DNA from: Campylobacter hepaticus
Lineage (GTDB): Bacteria; Campylobacterota; Campylobacteria; Campylobacterales; Campylobacteraceae
Assembly: GCF_001687475.2 (NCBI RefSeq)
Contig: NZ_CP031611.1
Location: 806,001-870,000 of the forward strand
DNA: 64,000 nt
Reading direction: 5' to 3'
The notes beneath the pieces were generated by a model. The model saw nothing but the letters and a program-made list of their open reading frames with translations. It was not told where the DNA came from and made no database searches. Both the position numbers and the translations under genes were made by a program. How positions within the stretch are numbered: the stretch's first letter is position 1; each line of letters begins with the position of its first letter. Shown here in pieces: positions 18,884 through 27,834 of the stretch.

Positions 18884-20104
18884 TCAAGATTTTAATATAT
18901 TTTTTAAAATTAACTTTCCTACTTCTACACCTGGTTGATCATAAGTATTAATTCCAAGCATTACCCCGCAAACTGAAGTAAAAAGCTCATAATAATACAT
19001 TAAGTATCCTGCATGCCATGCATCAAGTCTTTCAAGTTCTATCACATCAATACTTAAATTTTCAGCAATTAAAGCATGCATAGTCGCATCACATTGTGCA
19101 TTTAAAAGCTCATGAAGATTAATTTTATTGCTAGAAGAATCTAAAAATTTAAAATGGATATCAGGGATAATAGGAGCATTTTGACTATCTTTAATTTTTA
19201 AAAAAGTTACAGTTTTATTTTTAGGTCCATCCATAATAAGTTGTAAAAAACTATGCTGATCTCTTGCTCCAATTAAAGCAATAGGTGTTAAACCTATACG
19301 TTTATAACCTTGTTTTTTACCTAAACTTTCAGCAATAAGCTGAATATACCACTCATTAAAACCTTTAAAAACATCGCTATAAGAAAAAAGTATATTAATA
19401 TTTGCATTTTTATGAGTGCAATAATGATAAGCTTTTTGCAAAATTTCATCTTTTTTATGAATAAAAAAATCCTCAAAACAAGCTTTAGCACCTTTTAAAA
19501 GCTCTTTAGCATTATAACCACAAAAACAAAGTGGTACTATACCAACAGCTGAAAGTATACTAAAACGTCCACCTACATTTGCAGGAATAAAAAAGCATTT
19601 AATACCTAAATTTTGACCTTCTTGATGTAATTTAGAATCTTTATCTGTAATAAAAACAAAGTATTTGTTAAGATCTTGCATATCTAATTTAAAATAAGTA
19701 ATAAGAAGTTTAAAAAGCGATATAACTTCTATAGTACTACCTGTTTTACTAATGATTAAAAACAAAGTTTCTTCAAGTTTGATTTTTTTTACAATCTTAT
19801 TAAAAGAATGTGTACTTGTATTATCGAGTATAAAAAGTTTTCTTTGATTATTCTTTTCATTAAAAAGCATATTATGTAAGGCTTTAACACCACAACTTGA
19901 ACCACCCATACCTACTAAAACAATATTTTTTACATAATCTTTATTTTGAATAAAATCAAAGCTTTCATCAAGCAAATGTAAACTCGTATCAATTAAATGA
20001 TAATAACCTATATCTCCGCTATTAAACTCATCATTAATACGGTTTGCATAAGAACTTATAGTATAAAGTGCACTTTTTTTAAAAAAAAGAATATTATTTA
20101 ACAT
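18884..20104 (-). CDS. pgi: Glucose-6-phosphate isomerase Pgi
   Basis: 406 residues, the short bacterial form. Interconverts glucose-6-P and fructose-6-P. In Campylobacter, which usually lacks phosphofructokinase, it serves gluconeogenesis and sugar-nucleotide supply. SIS-type motifs are visible: VGMGGSSCGVKAL and IISKTGSTIEVISL, with the catalytic EGKE-like region replaced by AESLGKKQGYKR. The start overlaps the end of galU by 11 nt, so the two are co-transcribed. Corresponds to Cj1535c. Confidence 0.94.
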   Translation of the reverse strand: MLNNILFFKKSALYTISSYANRINDEFNSGDIGYYHLIDTSLHLLDESFDFIQNKDYVKNIVLVGMGGSSCGVKALHNMLFNEKNNQRKLFILDNTSTHSFNKIVKKIKLEETLFLIISKTGSTIEVISLFKLLITYFKLDMQDLNKYFVFITDKDSKLHQEGQNLGIKCFFIPANVGGRFSILSAVGIVPLCFCGYNAKELLKGAKACFEDFFIHKKDEILQKAYHYCTHKNANINILFSYSDVFKGFNEWYIQLIAESLGKKQGYKRIGLTPIALIGARDQHSFLQLIMDGPKNKTVTFLKIKDSQNAPIIPDIHFKFLDSSSNKINLHELLNAQCDATMHALIAENLSIDVIELERLDAWHAGYLMYYYELFTSVCGVMLGINTYDQPGVEVGKLILKNILKS

Positions 20105-20924
20105 TTATTTTTTTCTCATAAAAATAATTTGTTGCCTCGACAAAACCTTCTACACTTCCACAATCAAAACGTTTACCTTGAAATTTGTAAGCTAAAACCA
20201 TACCATTGGTAGCTTGAGTTAAAAGCGCATCTGTAAGCTGAATCTCTCCATTTTTACCTGCTTGAGTATTTTCTAAAATTCCAAAAATATCAGGGGTTAA
20301 AATATAACGCCCTATTATAGCTAAATTACTCGGTGCTTCTTGAGGAACTGGCTTTTCTATCATAGAATTAACCATAATCAGGTTATCTTCCACTAAATTT
20401 CCTGCAATCACACCATAATTTGAAACTTGTTCTTTAGGTACTTCCATTACTGCTATAATGGTACAACGATATTTTTCATAAATTTTAACCATTTGAGCCA
20501 TAACATTTAAACCTTCTTCATTAACACATAAGTCATCCGCTAAAATCACACCAAAAGCTTCATCACCCACCAAAGGTCTGCCTTTTAAAACCGCATCTCC
20601 TAAACCTTTCATTTGATTTTGTCTTGTAAAAGTAAAAGTGCAACGATCAATCAAAGAACGGATTTCATCAAGTAAATATTCTTTTTTAGTACCTAAAATT
20701 TGGTGTTCAAGCTCATAAGAAATATCAAAATAATCCTCTAAAGCTCTTTTTCCACGTCCTGTAACAAAACCCATATTTTCCATACCAGCTTCTAAAGCTT
20801 CATCTACTCCATAATGAATTAAAGGTTTAGTTAAAATAGGTAACATTTCCTTAGGTAAAGTTTTTGTTGCAGGCAAAAATCTTGTCCCATAACCTGCTGC
20901 AGGGAAAATACAAGTTTGAAGCAT
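20094..20924 (-). CDS. galU: UTP-glucose-1-phosphate uridylyltransferase GalU
   Basis: 276 residues. Makes UDP-glucose for surface glycans. The nucleotidyltransferase signature is at the N-terminus (FPAAGYGTRFLPATKTLPKE). LADDLCVNEEG and EKPVPQEAPSNLAIIGRY follow. First gene of a galU-pgi pair, with two TATAAT boxes upstream. Confidence 0.95.
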   Translation of the reverse strand: MLQTCIFPAAGYGTRFLPATKTLPKEMLPILTKPLIHYGVDEALEAGMENMGFVTGRGKRALEDYFDISYELEHQILGTKKEYLLDEIRSLIDRCTFTFTRQNQMKGLGDAVLKGRPLVGDEAFGVILADDLCVNEEGLNVMAQMVKIYEKYRCTIIAVMEVPKEQVSNYGVIAGNLVEDNLIMVNSMIEKPVPQEAPSNLAIIGRYILTPDIFGILENTQAGKNGEIQLTDALLTQATNGMVLAYKFQGKRFDCGSVEGFVEATNYFYEKKINVK

Positions 20925-20947
20925 AAAAATTTCCTTTATTTTTCAAT

Positions 20948-20964
20948 ATTATAACTTAATTATA
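20948..20964 (-). promoter_or_regulatory. Tandem -10 boxes upstream of galU
   Basis: The minus strand has two TATAAT hexamers (20948-20953 and 20959-20964) 24-40 nt before the galU ATG. Either could be the -10. Confidence 0.5.
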
Positions 20965-20999
20965 ACTTATTTTTATAAATTTTTATACATCAAACCGCC

Positions 21000-22973
21000 T
21001 TATTCAAATTCAGCCTTAGCTAATTTTATAATAATTCCAACCACTTCAGAATCTTCAAGAGTTGAAATATCTTGTTTAATTTCTTCACCCCTTGCTATGG
21101 TTCTTAAAATTCTTCTCATTATCTTACCACTTCTAGTTTTTGGTAAATTAGGGGTATAAAGAATTTTTTCAATCTTAACTATAGCTCCAATTTCTGTTTT
21201 TAAAATATCATTTAATTCTTTTAAAGTTTCTATAGCTCCACCCAAATCACAACTAGAAGTAGGATTTAAAACTACAAAAGCAAACAAAGATTCACCCTTA
21301 ATATTATCTAAAACACTGACTATAGCAGCTTCTGCTACACTTTTATGTTTGGCTATAGCACTTTCTATTTCAGCAGTTCCTATACGATGTCCTGCAATAT
21401 TTACTACATCATCTGTTCTTCCTGTAATAGTAATATAACCATGTTCATCATAAAATGCTCCATCTCCACTAAAATAAACCGCTTTGCCTTGCTTGGTCAC
21501 CTGAGAAAAATAACTTTCTATATAACGTTCTTTACTTCCCCAAATTCCACGAATCATAGAAGGCCAAGGTTTAGTAATACATAACAAACCATCCTCTCCT
21601 TCACTTTTTAAATTCCCTTTTTCATCTAGAATTTCTGCAAAAATTCCTGGTAAAGGTAAAGTAGCACAACCTGGTTTTAAAGGAGTAGCTCCTGGTAAAG
21701 GACTTATCATATGTCCCCCTGTTTCAGTTTGCCACCAAGTATCAACTATAGGACTTTTCATTTAACCTATTTTATCATAAAACCATTGCCAAGCACTAGG
21801 ATTAATAGGTTCTCCTACAGTTCCTAAAACCTCTAAAGTACTAAGATCATATTTACTTGATTCTTCAGGAGCATCTGCATAAAGCATTCTTATAGCAGTT
21901 GGAGAAGTATAAAATTTACTTACTTGATATTCTTCTATCATCCTCCACCAACGTCCTAAATTAGGATAAGTAGGAGTTCCCTCATACATAATAGTAGTTG
22001 CCCCACAAGCTAAAGGTCCATAAACAACATAAGTATAACCTGTAATCTAACCCACATCCGCACTACACCAATAATTATCATGATCTTTAATATCAAAAAC
22101 CAATTCCATAGTCATTTGAGCCCAAAGTATATAACCTGCACTTGCATGCATCACCCCTTTTGGCTTACCTGTTGAACCTGAAGTATAAAGCAAAAACAAT
22201 AAATCTTCACTATTCATAATTTCAGGTTCACATTTATAAGACTCATTTTTAATAAGCTCATTATAAACATAATCCCTTCCTTTAACATAATCTATATTTT
22301 CATGATTACGTATAACTATAAGTACTTTTTCAACACTTTGACAACCCTCTCTCAAAGCTTTATCTACTGCAGGTTTTAACATATAAGGTTTCCCACGACG
22401 AAAAGCCCCATCTGCAGTAACAACAAGTTTAGCCTTTGCATCTATAATCCTATCTCTTAAAGCTTCAGGAGAAAAACCACCAAATACTACACTATGTATA
22501 GCCCCAATTCTTGCACAAGCTAACATAAAAATAGCAGTTTGAGGAATCATAGGCATATAAATTACAACCCTATCACCTTTTTTTATACCAAATTTCTTAA
22601 GTAAATTAGCAGTTTTACAAGTTTCATGAAATAATTTTCTATAAGTATAAACTTCATAATCTCCTAATTCTCCTTCAAAGATCAAAGCAGCTTTATTACG
22701 CTTTGTTTTCATATGGCGATCAAGACATTGATAACTCACATTTAAAGTTCCATCTTCAAACCACTTATAAAAAGGAGCATTATCCTCATTTAAAACTTTA
22801 GAAAAAGGTGAAAACCAATCAATCTTTTCAAGGGCTTGCCTTTTCCAAAAACCTTCAAAATCTTCTCTTGCTTCATTACATAAATCATAATATTCGCATA
22901 AATTTTTTATACGTGCATTAAGAGCTAACTCTTTACTTGGCTTAAAAAATCCTTGAATATTTTCATAATACAT
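21000..22973 (-). pseudogene. acs: Acetyl-CoA synthetase, inactivated by two in-frame stop codons
   Basis: The region reads through in one frame for 658 codons, the full length of Acs, but contains TAG at 22047-22049 (codon 309) and TAA at 21762-21764 (codon 404). The first replaces the tryptophan expected in [16 protein letters not shown]. The second sits in KIG[14 protein letters not shown], where a lysine or similar is expected. Motifs on both sides are intact: [36 protein letters not shown], and the acetylatable lysine region [10 protein letters not shown]. No frameshift is seen. Acs activates acetate to acetyl-CoA, so acetate scavenging by this route should be lost unless the stops are suppressed or are sequencing errors. 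Corresponds to Cj1537c. Confidence 0.88.
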
Positions 22974-23099
22974 GCAAATTCCTTTAATGATTTTTTAAAT
23001 ATTATATAAAAGTTATTTGCAGCACATATAATTTTAAAAGATAATTAAAATAAATTTTGTAAAAAAATGGGAATATTTGTAATATTTTATATCATTATG

Positions 23100-24098
23100 T
23101 TAATTTAAGAAACATATAGCATCTTCAAGAAAGTAAAGACTGAGTTCTTGGTATAATTTTAAATTTAATTTAATAAATTCTTCTTTTTCTAGGGCAAATT
23201 CTAAAATTTTATCCCCGCAATTAACCCTTATAAAAACATCATTTTTACGACTTCTAAGTGCTATAATATAACATTTTTCTAAAATAAATGCAAAAGTATT
23301 TTTTAAGAATTCATGAGAATAAAAAAGAGAAATTTTATAAGGATTAATGGCAATTTTACTTGGTAATCTTGTTATAAATTCTTTATATTTGTTACACTTA
23401 CTAAAATCTAAAAAATTACTAAATTGCACACCATGATACTCTAAATCAAAAACATTAGTATTTTCAAATTCAAGAATTTCTCCACTATGCAAATATAATT
23501 TTTTTTGAGCTAAAGCATCTAAAAAATGTTTATCATGGCTTGCTATTAAAAATCCTGTATTAAATTCTTTATGCATTTTAAGAATAGCTTCCTTAAATAA
23601 ATTAAGCGTATTATTGTCTAAAAAAGCACTAGGTTCATCAAGTAAATAATATCTTGCACGCACACTCAAAGCTATAGCAAAAGCAAGCTTTTGACTTTGT
23701 CCTGATGAAAGTTCATTAAAATATTTATCTAAAATGCTTTCATCTAATCGTAAATATGCAAGACTTTCTTTTATACGATTTTGAATATTATCTTTAATGC
23801 CATAAGTTTTTAAAGTAAATAAAAAATTAGATCTCACGCTACGATTCAATAAAATAGGCTCTGGAAAAAGTAAATAAATTGCACGTTTTTGCTTTCTTGT
23901 AAGCTTAAAATTTCCAAAATATGAGATTTGTTTTGAAAAATCCCCTTCTAAGAATTTTAATATTCTCAAAAAAGTAGATTTACCACTACCATTAGCTCCC
24001 ATTAAAACACTAATCTTACCTGTGTCAAGTTTTAAATGTTTAATTTTTAAAACTTCTTTTTTTTGATATTGAAAAAAAAGATTAGTGATTTCTATCAT
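23100..24098 (-). CDS. tupC: Tungstate ABC transporter ATP-binding protein TupC
   Basis: 332 residues. Walker A is GANGSGKST, the ABC signature is LSSGQSQKLAFA and Walker B is YYLLDEPSA. About 120 C-terminal residues after the ATPase domain form an extra regulatory or oxyanion-sensing region. Position next to tupB and divergent tupA identifies the substrate as tungstate (Cj1538c-Cj1540 in C. jejuni). Begins 1 nt after tupB ends. Confidence 0.88.
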   Translation of the reverse strand: MIEITNLFFQYQKKEVLKIKHLKLDTGKISVLMGANGSGKSTFLRILKFLEGDFSKQISYFGNFKLTRKQKRAIYLLFPEPILLNRSVRSNFLFTLKTYGIKDNIQNRIKESLAYLRLDESILDKYFNELSSGQSQKLAFAIALSVRARYYLLDEPSAFLDNNTLNLFKEAILKMHKEFNTGFLIASHDKHFLDALAQKKLYLHSGEILEFENTNVFDLEYHGVQFSNFLDFSKCNKYKEFITRLPSKIAINPYKISLFYSHEFLKNTFAFILEKCYIIALRSRKNDVFIRVNCGDKILEFALEKEEFIKLNLKLYQELSLYFLEDAICFLN

Positions 24099-24099
24099 T

Positions 24100-24786
24100 T
24101 CATATTCTTTTAAGTTTATGGGTAATAAAATTTAAACAAAAAGCAATAAGAATTAAAACTAAAGCCAAAGCTATACCACTTGCAAATTCACCTTTATTTG
24201 TCTCAAGAGAAATGGCTGTAGTTATAGTTCTTGTATCATATTTAATATTACCTCCTACCATCATAGCTACTCCAACTTCTGCAATAATGCGCCCATAAGC
24301 AAGTGCTATAATACTAATTAAAGCAAAGCGCAATTCATAAATCATCAAAAAAATAAGATTGAATAAATTTAAATGAAAAGATTTTATAAGTAAAAAATGT
24401 TTTTGATTCATATTTTCTATCAAATTTGAAAAAAGTGCTATAACAATAGGAAGGGCTAAAACAAATTGTCCCAAAATCAAAGCTTTTATAGTAAAAAGTA
24501 GGCCTAATTCACCCAAAGGTCCACGGTTTGAAATCAGAGCATACAATATAAGCCCTATAGCAACAGTTGGAAAAGAAAGACTTGTATCTACAATAAGCTT
24601 TATAAAACGTTTAAATTTAAAATTAAAAAAACCCAAAATAAATCCTAAAGGAAAACCTACAAATAAAGCTAAAATAATAGAAATACTCGAACTTAAAAGC
24701 GTGATTTTTATCGCTGAAATAACACTTTCATCAGCATTAAAAAGCAACAATAAAGCTTGTTTAAAACCTTCTAAAATATAATCCAA
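24100..24786 (-). CDS. tupB: Tungstate ABC transporter permease TupB
   Basis: 228 residues with about six hydrophobic segments and the permease EAA-type loop (YGRIIAEVGVAMMVGGN), which contacts the ATPase. The start is TTG at 24786 with AAGGAT upstream; no better ATG fits. Forms the inner-membrane channel with TupC and receives tungstate from TupA. Shares an 84-bp divergent control region with tupA. Confidence 0.88.
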   Translation of the reverse strand: MDYILEGFKQALLLLFNADESVISAIKITLLSSSISIILALFVGFPLGFILGFFNFKFKRFIKLIVDTSLSFPTVAIGLILYALISNRGPLGELGLLFTIKALILGQFVLALPIVIALFSNLIENMNQKHFLLIKSFHLNLFNLIFLMIYELRFALISIIALAYGRIIAEVGVAMMVGGNIKYDTRTITTAISLETNKGEFASGIALALVLILIAFCLNFITHKLKRI

Positions 24787-24795
24787 AAAGATATC

Positions 24796-24809
24796 CTTAT
24801 TTAAATAAG
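24796..24809. promoter_or_regulatory. 14-bp perfect palindrome in the tupB/tupA divergent region
   Basis: CTTATTTAAATAAG is a perfect palindrome lying between the tupB -10 and its ribosome binding site, overlapping the AAGGAT. In a gene pair expected to answer to tungstate it could be an operator. It may also be chance in AT-rich DNA. Confidence 0.3.
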
Positions 24810-24811
24810 CA

Positions 24812-24820
24812 ATTTTAGCA
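24812..24820 (-). promoter_or_regulatory. Extended -10 promoter for tupB-tupC
   Basis: The minus strand reads TGCTAAAAT about 26 nt before the tupB TTG start. Another TATAAT lies at 24842-24847 on the same strand. Confidence 0.4.
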
Positions 24821-24826
24821 TATTTG

Positions 24827-24835
24827 TGATAAAAT
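24827..24835 (+). promoter_or_regulatory. Extended -10 promoter for tupA
   Basis: TGATAAAAT (TGn plus TAAAAT) 35 nt before the tupA ATG. It overlaps the outer part of the divergent tupB promoter, so one bound regulator could affect both directions. Confidence 0.45.
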
Positions 24836-24870
24836 ATCTTTATTATACAAAAATTTCCAAAGGAGAAAAA

Positions 24871-25680
24871 ATGAAAAAAATGATTTATTTAATTTTTACT
24901 TTAATTTTAGGCGCACATGCAATAGAACTTAAAATGGCAACTACTACAAGCACAGATAATACAGGACTTTTAGATGCTTTAAAACCCCTTTATGAAAAAC
25001 AAAGTGGCAATACCTTAAAATGGGTTGCAGTAGGTACAGGTGCAGCTTTAAAAATGGGCGAAGATTGTAATGCTGATATACTTTTTGTGCACTCACCAAA
25101 AGCAGAGAAAGAATTTATAAATAACAATTTTGGTATAGATAGAACTCCTGTAATGTACAATGATTTCATTATTATTGCTGATAAATCTTTAGCACCTAAA
25201 TTCAAAGATAAAAATCTCAAAGAAAGCTTAGAGCTTATTAAAAATGAAAAACTCACTTTCATTTCAAGAGGAGATAAATCAGGCACCGATAATAAAGAAA
25301 AAAGTCTTTGGAAAAATTTAGGTTATATTCCTGAAAAAGAAAGTTGGTATCAACAAAGTGGACAAGGAATGTTAGCAAGTATTAAAATTGCAGAAGAAAA
25401 AAAAGGTATCATTTTAACTGATCGTGGAACCTATATTAAATACGAAGCTAATGAAAAAGGTGATCCTAATTTAGTTATTGTGAATCAAGGTGATGATAGT
25501 CTTAAAAATTTTTATTCCATCATTGCTATAAATCCTAAACATTGTAAAAACGTCAATTATACAGAAGCTAGCAAATTTATTAAATGGATTACAAGTAATG
25601 AAACTTTAAATTTTATAAGCGAATTTAAACTTCTTAACAAGCCTTTATTTATAGTAGATGCAAAAACAAGAAAAGAATAA
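24871..25680 (+). CDS. tupA: Periplasmic tungstate-binding protein TupA
   Basis: 269 residues from ATG 24871, chosen because AAAGGAG lies 6 nt upstream and the product then begins with a signal peptide (MKKMIYLIFTLILGAHA). The TTSTDNTGLL motif right after the signal is typical of TupA/WtpA-like oxyanion binders, and SRGDKSGT and ILTDRGTY are also characteristic. Captures tungstate with high selectivity for the TupBC permease. Supplies the W/Mo enzyme encoded at 5.4-8.2 kb. Corresponds to Cj1540. Confidence 0.92.
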   Translation: MKKMIYLIFTLILGAHAIELKMATTTSTDNTGLLDALKPLYEKQSGNTLKWVAVGTGAALKMGEDCNADILFVHSPKAEKEFINNNFGIDRTPVMYNDFIIIADKSLAPKFKDKNLKESLELIKNEKLTFISRGDKSGTDNKEKSLWKNLGYIPEKESWYQQSGQGMLASIKIAEEKKGIILTDRGTYIKYEANEKGDPNLVIVNQGDDSLKNFYSIIAINPKHCKNVNYTEASKFIKWITSNETLNFISEFKLLNKPLFIVDAKTRKE

Positions 25681-25701
25681 ATAGCAGGTAACCCTGCTAT
25701 T
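25680..25701 (+). terminator. Hairpin terminator after tupA
   Basis: Arms of 9 nt (25680-25688 and 25693-25701, AATAGCAGG/CCTGCTATT) with a 4-nt loop directly at the tupA stop, followed by an AT-rich stretch ending in TTTTC. Confidence 0.6.
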
Positions 25702-25818
25702 ATATAAATTTTCTATTCTAAAACTAATAAATACTTATTTGAGATAAAAATAGTAAAAAATAAAAACTCGATAATTGAAAATCTTGATGTTAAAATAAAA
25801 CAAACTTTAAACAATATT

Positions 25819-26412
25819 TTAAATTCCATTTTTAGAAAAAATATTTCTTAAATGTAAATCATAATGATTTAAATATTTATCTACTTGAGGATTTTTAACC
25901 ACATCATTACACATAAAAGTCGCTAAAGGTTTCATACCTATAAATTCATGTGCTTTATGCAAATGCCAGTATAAAGCATCTACTCCTTTGCCTTCAAAAA
26001 ATTCATTTTTATCACTAAAAGCTTCAAAAGGCGCATTTAAAGTAAGACTAAACATATATCTTTTACCATGATTTAAACCACCTTTGCCATAATTTTTTCT
26101 AAGATTATCTTGAGTTCTTCCATCATTTGCAAAAAGCACTCCTACACCTAAACCAAATACTTCATCCATGTATTTTTTAACTATCCAAGGCTCACCCATC
26201 CACCAAACTGGCATTTGATAAAGCAAAACATCGGCTTTTATAATTTTATCAATTTCCTCTTTAGGATCATATCCTTGATCAATATAAGTTTGATTAATTT
26301 CATATCCTAATTCTTTTAAAACACTAAAAGCCTTATTATGCAAAATTAAATTAAGCCCTCCTTTTGAATTTCCAAATTCCTTTGCTCCATTAAGTAAAAG
26401 TACATTTTTCAT
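25819..26412 (-). CDS. Flavodoxin-fold NAD(P)H quinone reductase (MdaB-like)
   Basis: 197 residues. Two-electron quinone reductase that would protect against redox stress. The flavodoxin-like FMN/FAD-binding start (LLNGAKEFGNSKGGLN) and the central YQMPVWWMGEPWIVKKYMDEVF motif are typical of the MdaB/DT-diaphorase family. Corresponds to Cj1545c. It stands alone here: the genes I would expect on both sides in C. jejuni are missing. Confidence 0.85.
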   Translation of the reverse strand: MKNVLLLNGAKEFGNSKGGLNLILHNKAFSVLKELGYEINQTYIDQGYDPKEEIDKIIKADVLLYQMPVWWMGEPWIVKKYMDEVFGLGVGVLFANDGRTQDNLRKNYGKGGLNHGKRYMFSLTLNAPFEAFSDKNEFFEGKGVDALYWHLHKAHEFIGMKPLATFMCNDVVKNPQVDKYLNHYDLHLRNIFSKNGI

Positions 26413-26551
26413 TTATTTATCCTTATTTTAAAATGTTTTAATAATAATTTTATTATTTGCTATATTTTGAAAAACAAATAATATTATAAAGCCATGCACA
26501 ACTAATTTTTCAAATATTAATCAAATCAAATTTAATTCATTAAATATAACA

Positions 26552-27628
26552 TTATTCTTTTGTCATATCAATAACATAGCGAAATTTTGCCTTACCTGAA
26601 GTAAGATTTTCATAGGCCTTATCAATTTCTTGTGGTGTAATAAGTTCAATTTCTGGATAAATCTTATGCTTAAGTGAAAAATCAAGCATTTCTTGAGTTT
26701 GAGCAATTCCACCAATTAATGAACCATAAACTTTTTTACCTGCTTTATATACGAAATCTATTACACTAATACCTGGAGCTACTTCATGAGGAGGCAAACC
26801 CACTATAGCCATTTCTCCACCAAATTTAAGTAAATCCATATAAGCGCTAGGATCATAAGGGGTTGGAATGGTTGATATAATAAGTTCAAAACGTTCTTTT
26901 ATAATATTTTTATCCGTGTTTATATAAAAAGCACTCGCACCCATAGCCAAAGCATCAGCTTTTTTATTATCATTTCTAGCAAAAACACTTACTTTTGCGC
27001 CCATTTTCACAGCATATTTAACTGCCATCATACCAAGCCCACCAAATCCTGCTACTGCAACATTTGAACCTTCTTTGATATTAGAAAATTTAAGTGGAGA
27101 ATAAGTTGTAATACCTGCACAAAGCAAAGGTGCAACTTTTTGCATTGGTGCATCTTTTGGCACACAAATAGCAAATTTTTCGCTCACAACTATATTATTT
27201 GAATAACCTCCATAAGTATTTTCATGATCATGAAAAATATCACAACTATTATAAGTATAAACCGTTTGTCCTTTTTCACAAAACTGCTCTTGTGATTGTT
27301 TACAAGCTTCACATTCTCCACATGAATTTACCATGCAACCAACTCCTGCATAATCCCCTATTTTAAATTTACTTACATTTTTACCTACTGCTAAAACTTC
27401 TCCAACTATTTCATGTCCGGGCACACAAGGATAAACAGCTTCTCCCCATTCGCTTTTTGCAGTATGAATATCACTATGACAAATTCCTGCATATAAAATT
27501 TTAATTAAAATATCATTATCACCTATAGCATGACGACTGAATTCAAAAGGGGTAAATTTTGCGTCCTTACTAAACATAGCATAACCTTTACTTGCAATAC
27601 GATTATTTTTTAAAATAGTATATTTCAT
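26552..27628 (-). CDS. Zinc-dependent NADP alcohol dehydrogenase (CAD/YahK family)
   Basis: 358 residues. Catalytic zinc ligands lie in AGICHSDIHTAKSEWG and VPGHEIVGEV. The structural-zinc cysteines are in CGECEACKQSQEQFC. The nucleotide-binding turn is VAGFGGLGMMAVKYA, and the preceding GCMVN is normal for cinnamyl-alcohol/aldehyde reductases. The physiological aldehyde or alcohol is unknown. Corresponds to Cj1548c. It is the last gene of the first collinear block. Confidence 0.9.
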   Translation of the reverse strand: MKYTILKNNRIASKGYAMFSKDAKFTPFEFSRHAIGDNDILIKILYAGICHSDIHTAKSEWGEAVYPCVPGHEIVGEVLAVGKNVSKFKIGDYAGVGCMVNSCGECEACKQSQEQFCEKGQTVYTYNSCDIFHDHENTYGGYSNNIVVSEKFAICVPKDAPMQKVAPLLCAGITTYSPLKFSNIKEGSNVAVAGFGGLGMMAVKYAVKMGAKVSVFARNDNKKADALAMGASAFYINTDKNIIKERFELIISTIPTPYDPSAYMDLLKFGGEMAIVGLPPHEVAPGISVIDFVYKAGKKVYGSLIGGIAQTQEMLDFSLKHKIYPEIELITPQEIDKAYENLTSGKAKFRYVIDMTKE

Positions 27629-27780
27629 TTGTTTCCTTTTTATTATATTTTTAACAATTATAAAATTTCAAAACTAATCATTTATTTTTTAAATATTTAA
27701 TTTATAATTTTTTACAAAAAATAAATTTAAAGTTGATAAATTCTTTATATTTTTTTATTTTTTTGATAAAATAACAAATG

Positions 27781-27807
27781 TAAATTAGTTTTTAAACTAA
27801 ACGATAT
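27781..27807 (+). promoter_or_regulatory. Possible sigma-28 promoter of the Tlp4-like receptor
   Basis: TAAA at 27781-27784 and CGATAT at 27802-27807 resemble the FliA consensus (TAAA, spacer, CGATWT), but the 17-nt spacer is longer than usual. A short inverted repeat (TTAGTTT-TT-AAACTAA) fills the spacer. Weak call. Confidence 0.3.
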
Positions 27808-27834
27808 TATTCAAAATAAAAAAAAGGAATATAC

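Noticed and set aside
20060-20100. T7-A8 tract at the start of pgi as a slippage switch
   Set aside because: A/T tracts of this length are common across this AT-rich genome and the frame is intact.
24826-24870. Longer tupA starting at 24826
   Set aside because: It would place 15 extra residues before a clean signal peptide and run through the promoter; ATG 24871 has AAAGGAG.
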